In this document: in pieces, positions 1-14,761 of the stretch | How the letters are laid out: the number at the start of each line of letters is the position of its first letter | Position numbering within the stretch: position 1 is the first letter of the stretch | Assembly: GCF_002105155.1 (NCBI RefSeq) | Contig: NW_019028986.1 | Location: forward strand, 264,501 to 328,500 | Origin: Lobosporangium transversale | Lineage: Eukaryota; Mortierellomycota; Mortierellomycetes; Mortierellales; Mortierellaceae | Reading direction: 5' to 3' | DNA: 64,000 nt | Notes under the pieces: model-generated | What the model was told of the DNA's origin: nothing | Database searches by the model: none | What the model saw: the letters and a program-made list of their open reading frames with translations, nothing else | Made by a program: the position numbers and the translations under genes

Positions 1-715
1 TTCTCTCTTCCTCCGTTTTCTGTCTCTTCTCTTTCCGTATCATTCTTGTATGGCTCAGCTTACATCTTAGCAGTGGTCGAAACAGTATGTCATCATACAC
101 ACGCCTGCAAGTCATATTCTCTACAAAAAGAAATTAAAATATGATTTCGCGACATTGGAGATACGATTGGCCTTAAAGGACCACCAGTATTGAACGAACA
201 CCTGAGTCGTTCAAGCAAATATATCATGCCAAACTGACCTTTGAGGCTGTCAAGATTCGCTAAAAAGCTGTGATCAAAACTCAATTCTTTTATACAGACA
301 AATGAAAAAAAAAAAAAAAAAAAAAGGACGAATATAAAGATATAGTAGAGCAAATGATTTCTGACAAAACATTGGGGCCTTCAGATAATGCTTAGGTCAT
401 GGAGATGAAGTGTAAAGTAGTCAATACCATCTTCACTCCCAGAGCTATGGGCGTTTCGATTCCCAATTTGTAAGAGATGTTCACCAGACATCTGAGGAGG
501 TCCTGAATATTAGTCAACATCAAACATAGCCTCAAAATATTGGATGGACAGGGAACATATTGCTAATAGGAAGGGTTCAGGACAAGCAAGATGATCAATG
601 TACAATGTAAAACATTACGAGCACAGCGTAAGTTAATAGTTAACAAAACGGCACAGTTTACTTTTTGTACAAAAAAAAAAAAAAAGAAAAAAAAGAAAAA
701 GGAAAAAAAGGATAT
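1..715. other. 3' flank of CBK1, no gene seen
   Basis: No open frame here looks like a protein. The stretch is downstream of the minus-strand CBK1 stop and would carry its 3' UTR. It contains A-rich runs near 303-325 and 670-710. Nothing else is recognised. Confidence 0.5.
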
Positions 716-3392
<2,677 letters not shown>

Positions 3393-4576
3393 CGAAAACG
3401 AAGAACAATGATGTTCTTGATGTATTCAACTGTTTTAGAAGGGAAACTGTTCTAGTGTGTATGTGCTACTGTTGTTTGGACCTTGAGAAAAAATAAATTC
3501 AGATAGAAAGAGGAGGGAAGAGAAGAGAAGAGGAAAGAAAGAAAGAGAAGAAAAGAGAAGAAAAGAGAAAAGTAGATGTAGTGATGAAAAGAGATGAGAG
3601 GAATCTAAATGGGCGAATGCTGTTGAACACAGATGATGAAGCTCAGAAAAGACAATGAAAATATTGTTTCATAAATATGTGGGTATAGTTTTTAGTTCTA
3701 GTTCAAGTATTCTAAAGCAATAGCTCGCCATTTCATGCCCTGGCAATTAATGTTACGGCTACAAAGCACAATCCTTTTGATCAGCATGTAACCTTATCAG
3801 AAAAGTATCTTTGGACTCCAAATTATATCTCTGTTCACAGCCTGCACACACAAATGTAATATCATCCAAATGCAATATTATCATCCATGAGGAAAGGGAG
3901 TCGATTGCAAAGAACGCAGATCAAGATGGCTTAAATCTGCCGCCGTATATCGTAGTCACAGTTAAAGAAGACAAGGTCAGCTCAGCAATAGTGAAGGCTC
4001 GTGTAATATAATACTATAAACTCTTATGCTTTCATTTCGCGTGTTGTGTTTCTCGCCAAAGAGGAATTTGGCTCGGTGGAGATCCTCGAAGAAAAAAAAA
4101 AAAAAAAATGTCCTACAAACTATTTTCTTGAGGTAATTTTTTTTTTTTTTTTTTTTTACAAATTGTACGACCCAAGCTAACCTGGCAGGCCTCTTGGCCA
4201 AGGCAATGGAGCTTGTATTTTACCCATTTTATTTTTTTTAATAAACATGTTTCCAGAGTAAAATGGAGTAACATGTCTGTGCTATTAAGAAGTTAGGGCT
4301 GTCAATCCATGCATTACTCAGTGAGCATGAGATCCAATATCAGCGACGCGTACGTATGAGGATGCCTGGGACTGGAAAACAAAAAGTTATTAATGCTCTC
4401 GCCTTGAGGCCTTCCAGCTGTAGACAAAATATCATGCATGCATTGTTACACAAAGAATGAGTAGAAAAAAGTAGGAGTGGACTCATCATAGAGTGCAAGA
4501 TTAGATCCTCATTTTTATTTGAGTGAAGAGACATAAAGTTTTTCCTGTTTTCTTTGCCATCTTTGCATGCCTCAGT
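3393..4576. other. CBK1 promoter side and COP1 3' flank
   Basis: No convincing gene. Positions 3500-3575 are GA-rich on the plus strand, i.e. a pyrimidine tract just 5' of CBK1 on its coding strand, as seen at several other genes here. Homopolymers occur at about 4090-4108 (A) and 4138-4157 (T). The COP1 3' UTR should lie in the upper part of the stretch. Confidence 0.5.
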
Positions 4577-6277
4577 TTAAACTAACTCGAGAACCTTGAT
4601 GACTCCAGAACTATTGGCAGCCAGTAAAATATTATTTGACGTATTTTTCTTCCAGCAAACTGAGCTCACGAATTGGCCGGGATCTTCATCTGCAGTATCT
4701 TCACCCTGGTGATATGGATGATGTAGTCGAATGGTTTTTGTGTGTATGTGAGAGAGAAAGAAAGAGAAAAGGATTGAATTTAATACACTATGTCATGAGC
4801 ACAAATGTCTAAAAAACACTGCAAAGAAATATCGATGATACTTACCGTAACAGGATTTGAGTTGCCAAACTTGACAGTGACAACTGGATCTCGAAGCTCT
4901 TTGTAGTACGTATAAACGGCGTTATTCTCGCTACCACAAGAAATCCAATCGCCAGATGCACTGAGGCCGACAAAGTTCTTTTCGTTTACATGGCCAGTAT
5001 ACGTTCTCGCACAATTCATCCGTAACGTGTTCCAGAGCTTAAGAGTGCTGTCTGTTGAGGCTGACACCAATTCATCCCGTCCGAGAAACTTGACATATGA
5101 TACAGCCTTACGATGGCCTTTGAAGACGTACAGGGGTTCATTTGCTTTACGAAGATCATAGTAATGAATATGATGATCCGCACTTCCAAACGCAATGTGA
5201 TGACTGCTCTCAGGATTGAATTTGACACAGCAAATGTTGGCCTTGCTCTCAATGGTACACACAGATGCTTTTGATATTGTGGACCAGATCTTGACCTTAG
5301 TGTCATCACTGCCACTGGCAAGGCGTGTTGGATCTGTGCGCGAAAAGTCAACACTCCATGCCCGCTTTTCGTGTTCGTCATAATTGAGTGTGTTAATGCC
5401 AGTTTGCGCATCCCACAGTGATACGATGCCCTCGTAGTCAGAACTTGCGATTTGAGCTTTAATATATGAGTTCCATGAGAGACAGCTGTGGGATATGATA
5501 TTCATTAATGAATCAAGGGTTAGATGCTATCAAATATATATGGTTGATTTAGAGAGTCTGACATCAAGTAGACTATTAGCTTTTCACGTAATTTGTGGCC
5601 TGACCTTATTTTGCTCCGACACATCATTTCACGCACTGGATAATGAAGAACTGATGTTATTGGTCTCTTGTTGGATGAGTATCGTGAGTGTCGACTAAGA
5701 TCACTAGGGTCATACATCTCTGATCTATCATCTTCTCGGAAGCTCGTGCCCGCAAGACCTGTCTTTTCAATACATCCATATTCAAAAATTTTGATCTTCC
5801 GCGTCACACCCGCTGTTGCAAAATATTCGTCGTCTCGGTCAAACTCGATGGATGATACAATTGACGATGCGTTGAAAATGTCGCCATATCGCAACGTGTT
5901 GATATGCTCAAAGTGAGAGAACCGCGTGAATTTAGAGATCGTAGAGCAAAAGCTTGACAGCGCTGACTCTCTTTTGGTTGATGCTGTGTGATGCGGAACA
6001 GAAAGCATGACATGGATTGAAGTATTAATACTCAGAAACAGAGAATGCGCAAACAGCCCCCTTCGTGAATAAATAAGGAAAGGGGAACCAAGCATCCACT
6101 TACAGTTAAGGGATACGTCAAAGTAGCACCGCTGCAAGTCTTCGAAATGGGTTGCTACACGTTTTTTGTTGACATTGACTTGTTTAGCAATACTTAGGCT
6201 CTGGAGATGCGCTTCTGTATTGAGCTTTCCTGAATTGATTCCATCGTTTTTATCATCCTGCTCAAGTTGCTATCGTC

Positions 6278-6312
<35 letters not shown>

Positions 6313-8193
6313 GAATCAGGTTAAAATAATGATTTTGCATCAAGGAAACGAGAACATAAGATGGTATAAATAAAGAGAGACAGCTTACAGAGTGGCTTCT
6401 CTTGGTCCCTGCCTGCGCTGGGACAGTTTCATCCTCTTCTTCTGAGACCTCATTAGGGACTTGTACTCCTGCTGAATTTCCAATGCACTCGAGAGAGTCA
6501 TCGTCCTCTTCCTCTAGACTCTGCGTGGTTTGGTAGCCATTTTGTCGCTTTAGCATGTCCAGTTTCTCCTGAGCTTTCCTCATATCGTTATCAAGACATT
6601 GAATTTGCATGTTAAGTTCTTTTAAAGCCTGGATTAATAATACACATATATCAAATGTATTAATACACTGTATATATGAATTTCATTTAACATCCTGTCG
6701 GAACCATGATATGTTCTAGCCATGGCCTGTTATGGAGTTGATCGGTGGTGTAAGCGGTGCATATTATAAAAAAAATAAACCTGCCTTTTCCTTCTCTTCT
6801 CGAGTATTCCTAAGAAAGTCCAATAGTACTTCCAGTTCAACCTGCTGATCAGTTGACTCCAGTTTCCGTTTTTTTGCTTGCAAAGTCGATAGTAACTCAT
6901 CGAGTTCTAAATAAAAATAAAAAAACATTTCTTGATTAATCCACCATCCTCCACGTGCATTCTAATAGTCCTAGTATTTCTTAGCAATGGCCACAGTCGA
7001 AGCATACCTTCCCGCGTATAATCATTTTGGGTGAGAAGGTCATGTTTCAGCTTAATACGAGGCTCCCGTGTCCTACTTTCAGCAGTTGAGTCCTGTAATT
7101 CAGCGGCTGTGCGCTCAAATATACTATTGACTAATCGAGATGATAGACAGCAAACAAAGGGTGTGATTTGTCAGGCACAAAGCGCCGTGCAGTCACGAGA
7201 TGGATAGGCTCAACTATGATTCTTGGCCCGTTTGAAAAGACGGAGCGACTTACGTAAAAAGTTGGGGAAGATCTGATCCCTTGTCAGCGGCGCTCGACAC
7301 GTTGGGCAATCCTGCCTCTCGTTCAGATGCTGGGATATGCATAAGTAGCTACAAGCAATAGTCCTATTAGTAAAAACCCTCTTCAATGGTTGTTTTGTTT
7401 TATAATCTTACTAGGCCTAGACTTACCAGAATGAGTGACCACATTGCGTTAAAAATGTCTCTTTCATTAATGATAAACAGATAGGGCTGTTTCGTCAGAG
7501 TAAAATATGAATATGTATGTTTGTATATATAAAAAAAAAAAACGGCTATTGTGAGTACGACGTAGGATATTACTGCACAGAGTCGTTAAATATTTTTAAT
7601 CAACATAGGCCTTTCTAGGACCAAACCTACCAATGGAAGTCGTTTGATACAGCTGTAAGCAGGTCAGCTGGGATAGGTGGATGTAGGGGGCGAGGACTGG
7701 CTGTGGTAGAGGTCGATGCAGAAGACGATGAGCTCGCACCTTGACTGTTCTCAAAGGCTTCCATAATGGCACCTATCCGTGATGCTGTGAATCGTTGTCT
7801 CTTTCGAACAGCTGTTCTCAGGTTTGTGTCAATACCACTGCTTGCGCTGTTGTTAGTGTAGCCATTGTTAAGAACAGTAGAGGATGAGGGTGAAGACGAG
7901 AACGAGGACGAGGTGGCAAGGGTATCTTCAACAGCAGCGGCGGTGGTAGTGGTAACAGCAGAAGAAGGGCTGTTGATTAATGTTCTTGCAGGGTTAATAC
8001 TATCATTGTTGTCATTATTGTTGCCCCTGTCATTGTTGTGGGTGTTGTTGATATCATTAATATTTCTAGTGTTATTTGTCGTAGTTAATGAGACAGATGT
8101 AATGACATTGGCTGTATTGTTCATGTTGTTGTGATGGCTATTGCTACAAATTCTGCTGCTGCTATTGTTGTTATTGTTGTTACTGTTATTCAT
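4577..8193 (-). CDS. COP1: COP1-like E3 ubiquitin ligase (RING, coiled coil, WD40)
   Basis: Homologue of CONSTITUTIVE PHOTOMORPHOGENIC 1, the RING/WD40 ubiquitin ligase that works with CUL4-DDB1/DET1 assemblies in plants and animals. The first exon (8193-7631) encodes an Asn/Ser/Thr-rich disordered N-terminus of about 187 residues. It is followed by a C3HC4 RING split over small exons ([20 protein letters not shown], then [17 protein letters not shown] and [12 protein letters not shown]). A coiled coil ([16 protein letters not shown]) and an acidic linker come next. The C-terminal propeller carries COP1 signatures: [72 protein letters not shown] and VIKVLELV just before the stop. Splice sites join in frame from RING to stop; the acceptor I prefer for exon 6 is at 6619, since the nearer one gives a stop. 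Divergent from PEX5. Confidence 0.94.
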
Positions 8194-9376
8194 GATTATT
8201 AATTAAGTAGAAAAGGAAAGGAAGGAAATATTAGAATAAATGAAAAACAAGTCGATCGCACGACGAATTGTATGGAGCGAAAAGAATAGGAAAAGAACAA
8301 AGAGGAATATGAGCTGAATTACCAGCCTTCTTTCAACAGTCAGGTGCAGAGTAATTTTGGTGGCAACCACATTTTGCTGAACACATTTTAATGGTTCTTC
8401 TCTTTTGTTGCCTATTTTTATCATTCCTTCCACAGTTTCTTCTCCTTTGCGTTTGGTCTCTCGAGCCCTGAACGCAATGAAACTGTCCCTGCGTCCATGG
8501 TGCGGATGGAATAAAGCAGGTGGGTGACTGTGTCAGCCGCAGCCGCATACTTCGTACCTTCAAAGTATTCAAACCCTACAATTATCAAGGTACTTTGAAA
8601 TATAATCATGATTCCACTGTTGAATAGTTTCTTTCCACGATATGGCCTCCATATCTGGATAAACTAGCTATGGGGAAAGTTGTCGATCTGATTTTTGGAT
8701 TAATCCTTGAGCTGGCCTAATTACTGCGCTATTGGAGCTTCGATGCCTGGTGCAGGATGGTTTCTCGAAATTTCACATAAGAGATAGTAACTATTTGATC
8801 TCCGGATAAAGCTTGTCACCGAAATCAGGCTCTTACTCAGCAAATGTAGAATGATGGTGTACGTTAATGCTGGGAAAATACGCATTAGACTAAGCAGAAT
8901 ATTTCTATACATGATAATGTATACTACTATGGCAAGTAAAGGATTCATTTACTTTGTAGGACCTCCATAAAGTGCAGCCTGTAGCAGCAACTGCCTGGAA
9001 GGATAAGCAGGTCTTTTATTTGAGACGCAATCATCTCGGAGCTTGCAAGATCCATCAGTACACAAAAATGTTTCAAACTCATTGCTTGCTGGTGCTTCCG
9101 AGTCCACATGTATTTCACGTGATGCCTTTTTGGACTTTCTGTGTTCACTTTCTGTCGGTGTCCGTCTTCAATTGACTTTGAGTTGTCGCTTTCATGTCTT
9201 TCTACTGCACTACTTACCGAACACCGAACCGCATCCCGTTTTTTTCTTTTCTTTTCTTCCTTTCTTTTTTCTTCCTTTTCTTCCTTTCTCCCTATTCCCT
9301 TCATTTTCATATTTCTTCAAACCTCTTCAGACTTCTCTAGACTTGTTCCTAATTTCTCACAAAGTGCGCATACAAA
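8194..9376. promoter_or_regulatory. Divergent promoter region between COP1 and PEX5
   Basis: About 1.2 kb between two head-to-head start codons, so it must hold both promoters. The PEX5 side (about 9239-9300) is a long pyrimidine tract on the plus strand. No open frame inside resembles a known protein. No specific binding site is claimed. Confidence 0.5.
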
Positions 9377-11821
9377 ATGGCATTTCAAAGCGGAGCCGAA
9401 TGCTCTTCTGGCTCCAATGCCATGAGGCAATTCACAAAGCACTTTGACCGTGACCTAACTGTTCAACAGGTAGGCAAACCAACAAACATATTCATTAATT
9501 TTTTTATTTTGTAACAAAGTTATTGATTCTTTTTTTTTCTTCTTTTATCTTTAATGTATGACTTTACTTCTCTTAGGACCGGTTCAGGAATGCTGCATCA
9601 TCATCTGCTGGCCCTTCAATGCGTACAGCACGGCCTACCATGGCTGGTGATGATCAACAGGTATGTATGGGACCAATGTGTTTGCTTTGTATACTGAAAA
9701 TGCCAAGCTACTCTCTCCAACTGCGCCTTTTGTTCTTGTGCTCCGAAACTCGCTTCGGTTGTGGGGTGTTTCCCCGTCACTCGTATACGATTTACAAAGC
9801 TAACTTTTTTTACTCTTTATATTTCGTTTTTCCCCGTACATCTGTGGCATTTGTATGATCGACCAATCGAAATTCTGTATGCTCTCTCATTTTCCCGATC
9901 AAATTCTCCTTAATGTAGCTTTTAGATGAGTTTTTTGAGCAACAGAAGCAGCAGGGGGATCCCGGAGCATTTAGATTTAATGACATGCATCAGGAACTGT
10001 CAGCAATTCATCGTCCTCCGGGATTTGAAATGGCTCCAGGTAATTAGGAAGAAAAAAACGAATATTGAATTTATCGCAGGAAGGTATCAATCGATATTGG
10101 CAGTGGATCATATCCACATCCATACTAATATCTTTTATATAAACAATAATCGGCTTCTTCACAAATAGGCGGCGACTGGTCGCAAGAGTTTCAAGCCCAT
10201 CAACCTACAGGAGCTCGTCTCTTTGAGTTGAGTCCTGAAGAAGAGGCTGCTTTCTCAGCTGCATTTCAACAGCATCAACCTGCCCCACATGGTAAGCTTA
10301 AAATCCGCTTTAGTAATATTGCTATTATATAATGTTATAATGCATGGTGCTAACCACTATATTATGTTCTTATCATAGAGTGGCAAGAGGAGTTCTTGCA
10401 GCGTGAGCATGTTGTTGGCGAAATGCCTCCAGAGTTCGAGGCCGCCTTCCAAAAGAACTTTGATTGGGCCAAAGAGTTTGAACTTGTAGAGGGTAAAGGA
10501 AAAGGACGAGCTCTTGATAATGCCTCATGGGAAGCTCAATTTGAGACCGCACAACGAGACACCGAGGCAGCCAATGCAACGAAATCTGCAAATCCCATTA
10601 ACTTTGATGAACACGAGCAGCTTGAGGATCTCTGGAATACACTTCGGGATAACTTGACAGATACGGATGATGTGCAAAATATTCTTGATGATCCCTCCAG
10701 CTGGGAGACAGAGTTTTCAGATTTGAGTGCTATCGCTGCTCCTCAGCTTGGACCTTACACATTTGAGTCCAATAACCCTTATCTGACTCATCCTGATCCA
10801 ATGGCGGAGGGCATTCGGCTGACAGAGGAAGGCGGTAGTCTATCAGAGGCTGCTCTGGCGTTCGAGGCTGCTGTACAGCAAGACGAAAGCAATAGCCGTG
10901 CATGGATGATGCTTGGAAATGTTCAAGCTCAGAATGAGAAAGAAGAACCTGCCATTCGTGCCTTGGAGAAGGCAGTGCAAGTAGATGCCAATAACCTTGA
11001 CGCATATATGGTAAATTCAATAACATGTTCTTGTACTCTGGAGATAGCGATGTGATATTCATGGATGTATTTTTTTTTTCTAAACTATCAATGCATTGTT
11101 GGCGCTCACTTCACATGCTTTTTTTTTTTTATTTTTATTTTTTTAACCTTCTATTCAGAACCTTGCCGTCAGTTACACGAATGAGGGTTACGATCACCAA
11201 GCTTATGTCACGTTAGAGCGCTGGCTGGCAACGAAATACCCTGATATTGTTGCAGCGAATGGACCAGCACCTACATCCATCAGCTCATGGGAAACCCACA
11301 CACGTGTTACGGACCTGTATTTGCAGGCAGTCCGCAATGGATCAGCGGGTGCAGAAATGGATGCGGACCTTCAAGTAGGCCTTGGTGTGTTATTCTATGG
11401 CAGTGGAGAGTATGAAAAGGCAGTGGATTGTTTTGTCGCTGGACTGAAGGTTCGTCCTGACGATTATTTGCTTTGGAACCGTTTGGGAGCTACATTAGCC
11501 AATTCCGGAAGGAGTGAGGATGCTATTGAAGCATACCACAGGGCTTTAGAAATTAAGCCTTCATTTGTCCGCGCGCGATACAACTTGGGAGTCTCATGTA
11601 TCAATATTGGATGTCATAAAGAGGCAGCTGAGCATTTGCTAGGTGCACTTAGCATGCATCAGGCCGATGGAGAAGGTAATGGTGGTGGGTCTGTCAATGT
11701 AAGCGGCAACCTGTGGGAGACACTTCGCCGTACATTTATTATGATGAATCGACCCGATCTTGCGGAGCGTGCAGTTGTGGGAGCCGATACAAACCAGTTC
11801 CGCAACGAGTTTGAATTTTAA
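9377..11821 (+). CDS. PEX5: Peroxisomal targeting signal 1 receptor, PEX5
   Basis: Cytosolic shuttling receptor that binds C-terminal SKL-type signals and delivers proteins to the peroxisomal docking complex. Six exons (9377-9469, 9577-9660, 9919-10039, 10169-10291, 10379-11010, 11159-11821) give 571 residues. Near the start is Cys9 (AFQSGAECSSG), in the position of the conserved cysteine that is monoubiquitinated for receptor recycling. The disordered half carries five WxxxF/Y-type docking motifs: WSQEF, WQEEF, WAKEF, WEAQF and WETEF. The C-terminal half is a TPR array (SRAWMMLGNVQAQNEKEEPA, VGLGVLFYGSGEYEKAVDCF, LWNRLGATLANSGRSEDAIE, ARYNLGVSCINIGCHKEAAE). The length is normal for fungal PEX5 and no defect is visible. 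It shares its upstream region with the minus-strand COP1 gene. Confidence 0.97.
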
Positions 11822-12034
11822 GTTTTGGCCAACATATGACATGTAAAGTAGTAAAGAAGATATTCATAAGCATTTATATATATTTATTTATTTGATCGCT
11901 GGATGTTATGAGTTTTAAGAGAGTGCTGTTTCGACATTTTAAGAAAGTCCTAGTGCGATTATTAATTTATTGTGTTTCTTTGTTCCTCTGACACTGTGGC
12001 TGTGTACGATTCTACGTGAGACTTGAAGGGCTGA

Positions 12035-12070
<36 letters not shown>

Positions 12071-12833
12071 GAACAAGGCAGTAAAGTGAAAGAAAAAGGG
12101 GTTTATGTGCATGTCAAGTGTATTGAGCGCGTCTCGCACGTGAAGCGCAAGATACAAGGCCATCTATTTCATCTAGACAGGTCGAAAGAGATTCACACCC
12201 ATCAGCAATATACACTTAATGGATGTACATGTTACGTTCATACGGATAAATGATTTAATTCAAAGAATAAAAAAAGACGACACAACTGACACTAAAAAAA
12301 GACGTGGGACCCTTCCAGAGAAAAGCAGACGAAGTAGACTAGAATCTTGGGAAGCTACCATACCTTCCACTCGAAAAAAAAAAAAAAAAAAAAAAAAAAA
12401 AAGCAGAGGACACATAAAAGATGCATAATCCCTTTGACTCAAAGTGGATAGCGGGGCTGCTCTTAAAGTTGAATCCGTACTTACTGTTCCACTGTGTCAA
12501 ATCCTGTTGACCAAAAATCACTCTACAGATTAATTTCCCATGCATTTTTTGCGGCAGTGCTCTCCTGTATCCTCTGTTCTGTTCTACCTCTGAATCTTGT
12601 TTCCCAATGAAGTTGGAAAGGACATTGTGCAACTGGAACAAATGGTCTGTTCTGGGGAATAAAAATAGATGAACTCCTGTTTCTCTTTTTTTTTTTTTTT
12701 CTTTTTTTTTTTATACTTGTGTAGTCGTTGTATTTGAATGAGATTGATTGGCAAAGAGGAAAAGAAAAAGCAATAGTATACCAGGATCAATGTAAAATTT
12801 ACACTATGTTCTCTCTTTTATTTATCTTTTTTT

Positions 12834-12862
<29 letters not shown>
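11822..12862. other. Convergent 3' flanks with long A runs
   Basis: No gene seen between the PEX5 stop and the desaturase stop. The stretch holds A30 at 12038-12067 and A29 at 12374-12402, with a T/TC run near 12688-12712. The longest open frames are translations of these runs. Confidence 0.5.

Positions 12863-12864
<2 letters not shown>
12837..12864. repeat. T28 run abutting the desaturase stop codon
   Basis: Twenty-eight consecutive T on the plus strand. On the desaturase coding strand the TAA stop at 12865-12863 is followed directly by about 26 A, so the run replaces a normal 3' UTR start. Confidence 0.9.
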
Positions 12865-12867
<3 letters not shown>

Positions 12868-14326
12868 GGTCTTTCTTGGTATCTGGGCGGACAATCCTTT
12901 GCGCCTCAACGAATTCATTTGCCTCATGCTTCGCGACCTCGAGGAAGAATCCTACTTGATCTGCAACATCCTTGAGCGCTGAATATACAATGTGGTTGCC
13001 CTTGGCAAAGCCATGGATGTGATAGGTCAAGCCAACTTCGTCACAAAATTGTCTAACGAAGGGCTGGGCCGAACGAAGGTTGTGGCGGGGCATACGGGGG
13101 AATAAATGGTGGATGGCCTGGAACTGAAGGCCTCCGTGGAACCAATCAAGCCAAGTAGGACAATCCACATCCATCGTTGTCCTGAGCATCTTGGCTGCAA
13201 AAGATTCTGTATCGCCCAACTCTTCGGTCGACATACCAAAGTGTGAGAGCGTGATCTGAACATGCAGCATGAACGTGAACATATGCGAGACGAGCACATA
13301 GGCAAGGATCATGTTCCATGTGGGCAGCTGCTTTAGGAAGTAAGGATACCAAATCCAGTAGATGGCCAGACCAAAAACCTCTTGCTTGCGATATGGATAA
13401 TTCTCTTCATTGATCAAGAACAACATAGATTGGACGTACAGGTTGAAGCGTCCAAACATCATGACGGGGTAATAGAGATAGTGCTGATACGAGACAAAGA
13501 ACTGGGCGATACGGTCAAAGACCATTTCCTTTTGATGGTAGGAAGAGAAGAAGCCGCGGAAGATCCTGGTCGTGACGGCAAAGAAAGGCAGATGTTGGAT
13601 ATCTGGGTCATGAATAGGGTGGTTAGTGACGATGTGGTGAACATAGTGCGACTTTTTCCACCATCCGATTGACAGACCGCCCAAAAAGTCGGCCAAAAAG
13701 ATGCCAATTCCATTGTCCATCTGTAGGTTGTGAGTGATGGAATTGTGGCCTGCATCGTGTGCAAAAAACGAGATCTGATGCCAAAACATGGCGAGACAAA
13801 GAGCCGAGGCCATGTAATGCATCGTGCATGTACCATAAAGGTTGAGAACAATGGCCATGGTGAAGAGGGTCAGATAGCGCGAGAACTCCCAGGCATAGTT
13901 GGTATAGTTGGTTTCGAACAGATGTTCCGCGCGGAGACGGGCCTCTAATTGGCGATATGCAGCCGAGACCTGAACGCTCTGTGCCTCAAAGATCTCTTCT
14001 TTAGTGCGAGGGAGTGAGTTGAGGATTGGAGCGAACTCTGGGTCAGATTCACGGGGAAGAAAATCTGCGATTTCAAAGTACTTGATTTTTTTCTCCAACA
14101 CATAGTCAGGGTGAAGAGCCTTGACTTCGTCTGTACAGTCGCGGCCAATGCAATGGCGAATGGCTAATTGACCACCAGGATGATGTTTGATCCATTTGTC
14201 GAGCTTGTAGACCTTTTGGTTAACGACGATGAGGATCTCGCCAGCCTTGCATCTTGCGTCGAGTTCTGAGCGCGAGATGATGTTCTTCTTGGTGTGAGGT
14301 TCCACGTAAGTTGATTCTGGTGGCAT
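12863..14326 (-). CDS. Cytochrome b5-fused front-end desaturase, delta-8 sphingolipid desaturase-like
   Basis: Membrane desaturase of the cytochrome b5 fusion class. These enzymes introduce a double bond into fatty acyl or sphingoid long-chain-base substrates in the ER, using NADH via the b5 domain. The single exon encodes 487 residues. The b5 domain has HPGG at 49-52 and a second likely heme His at 72. The desaturase domain has the three histidine boxes HDAGH (190-194), HYVHH (227-231) and QAIHH (403-407). The Q in place of the first H of box three is typical of front-end desaturases. Between the boxes are hydrophobic segments around 150-182, 205-222, 283-305 and 318-360. Overall features (SHYVHHIVTNHPIHDPDIQH, PRMPRHNL) fit fungal delta-8 sphingolipid desaturases better than the delta-6 acyl enzymes of Mortierella, but substrate choice cannot be read from sequence. 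It is the only intronless complete gene here. Confidence 0.9.
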
Positions 14327-14728
14327 CTCAGTCGAAAAGGGCGTGGTATGTTTGTGTTATTTGATAGGTCAAGAATCAGTAAAATTAACACAATTGACCT
14401 AGGTTGGAGACCACCCTTTAACAGACAGACAGAAAGAGAAAGGGGAGAAAAGAGAAAGAAAGAGAGGAAGGAGAGAGAGAAAGGGAGGGGGATGGATGAG
14501 GAGAGAGAAGAAGAAAGAGAAGGAAAAGAAAAAGGCACTTTCAACCTTTTTCTTTTTCAATGCTTTTCGATCGAATGATATTTTAGCTTTGGTATTTTGG
14601 CGCCCTTTTTTTATTATTTTATTTTATTGTTTTCTAGTCTGACACAACTGATACGTACAATCGTGGCTCTGTCAACATGCTTCTCCCTTATTTTGGGTAA
14701 GATTTTCGCAAAGCAAAAGAAACAAAAC

Positions 14729-14761
<33 letters not shown>

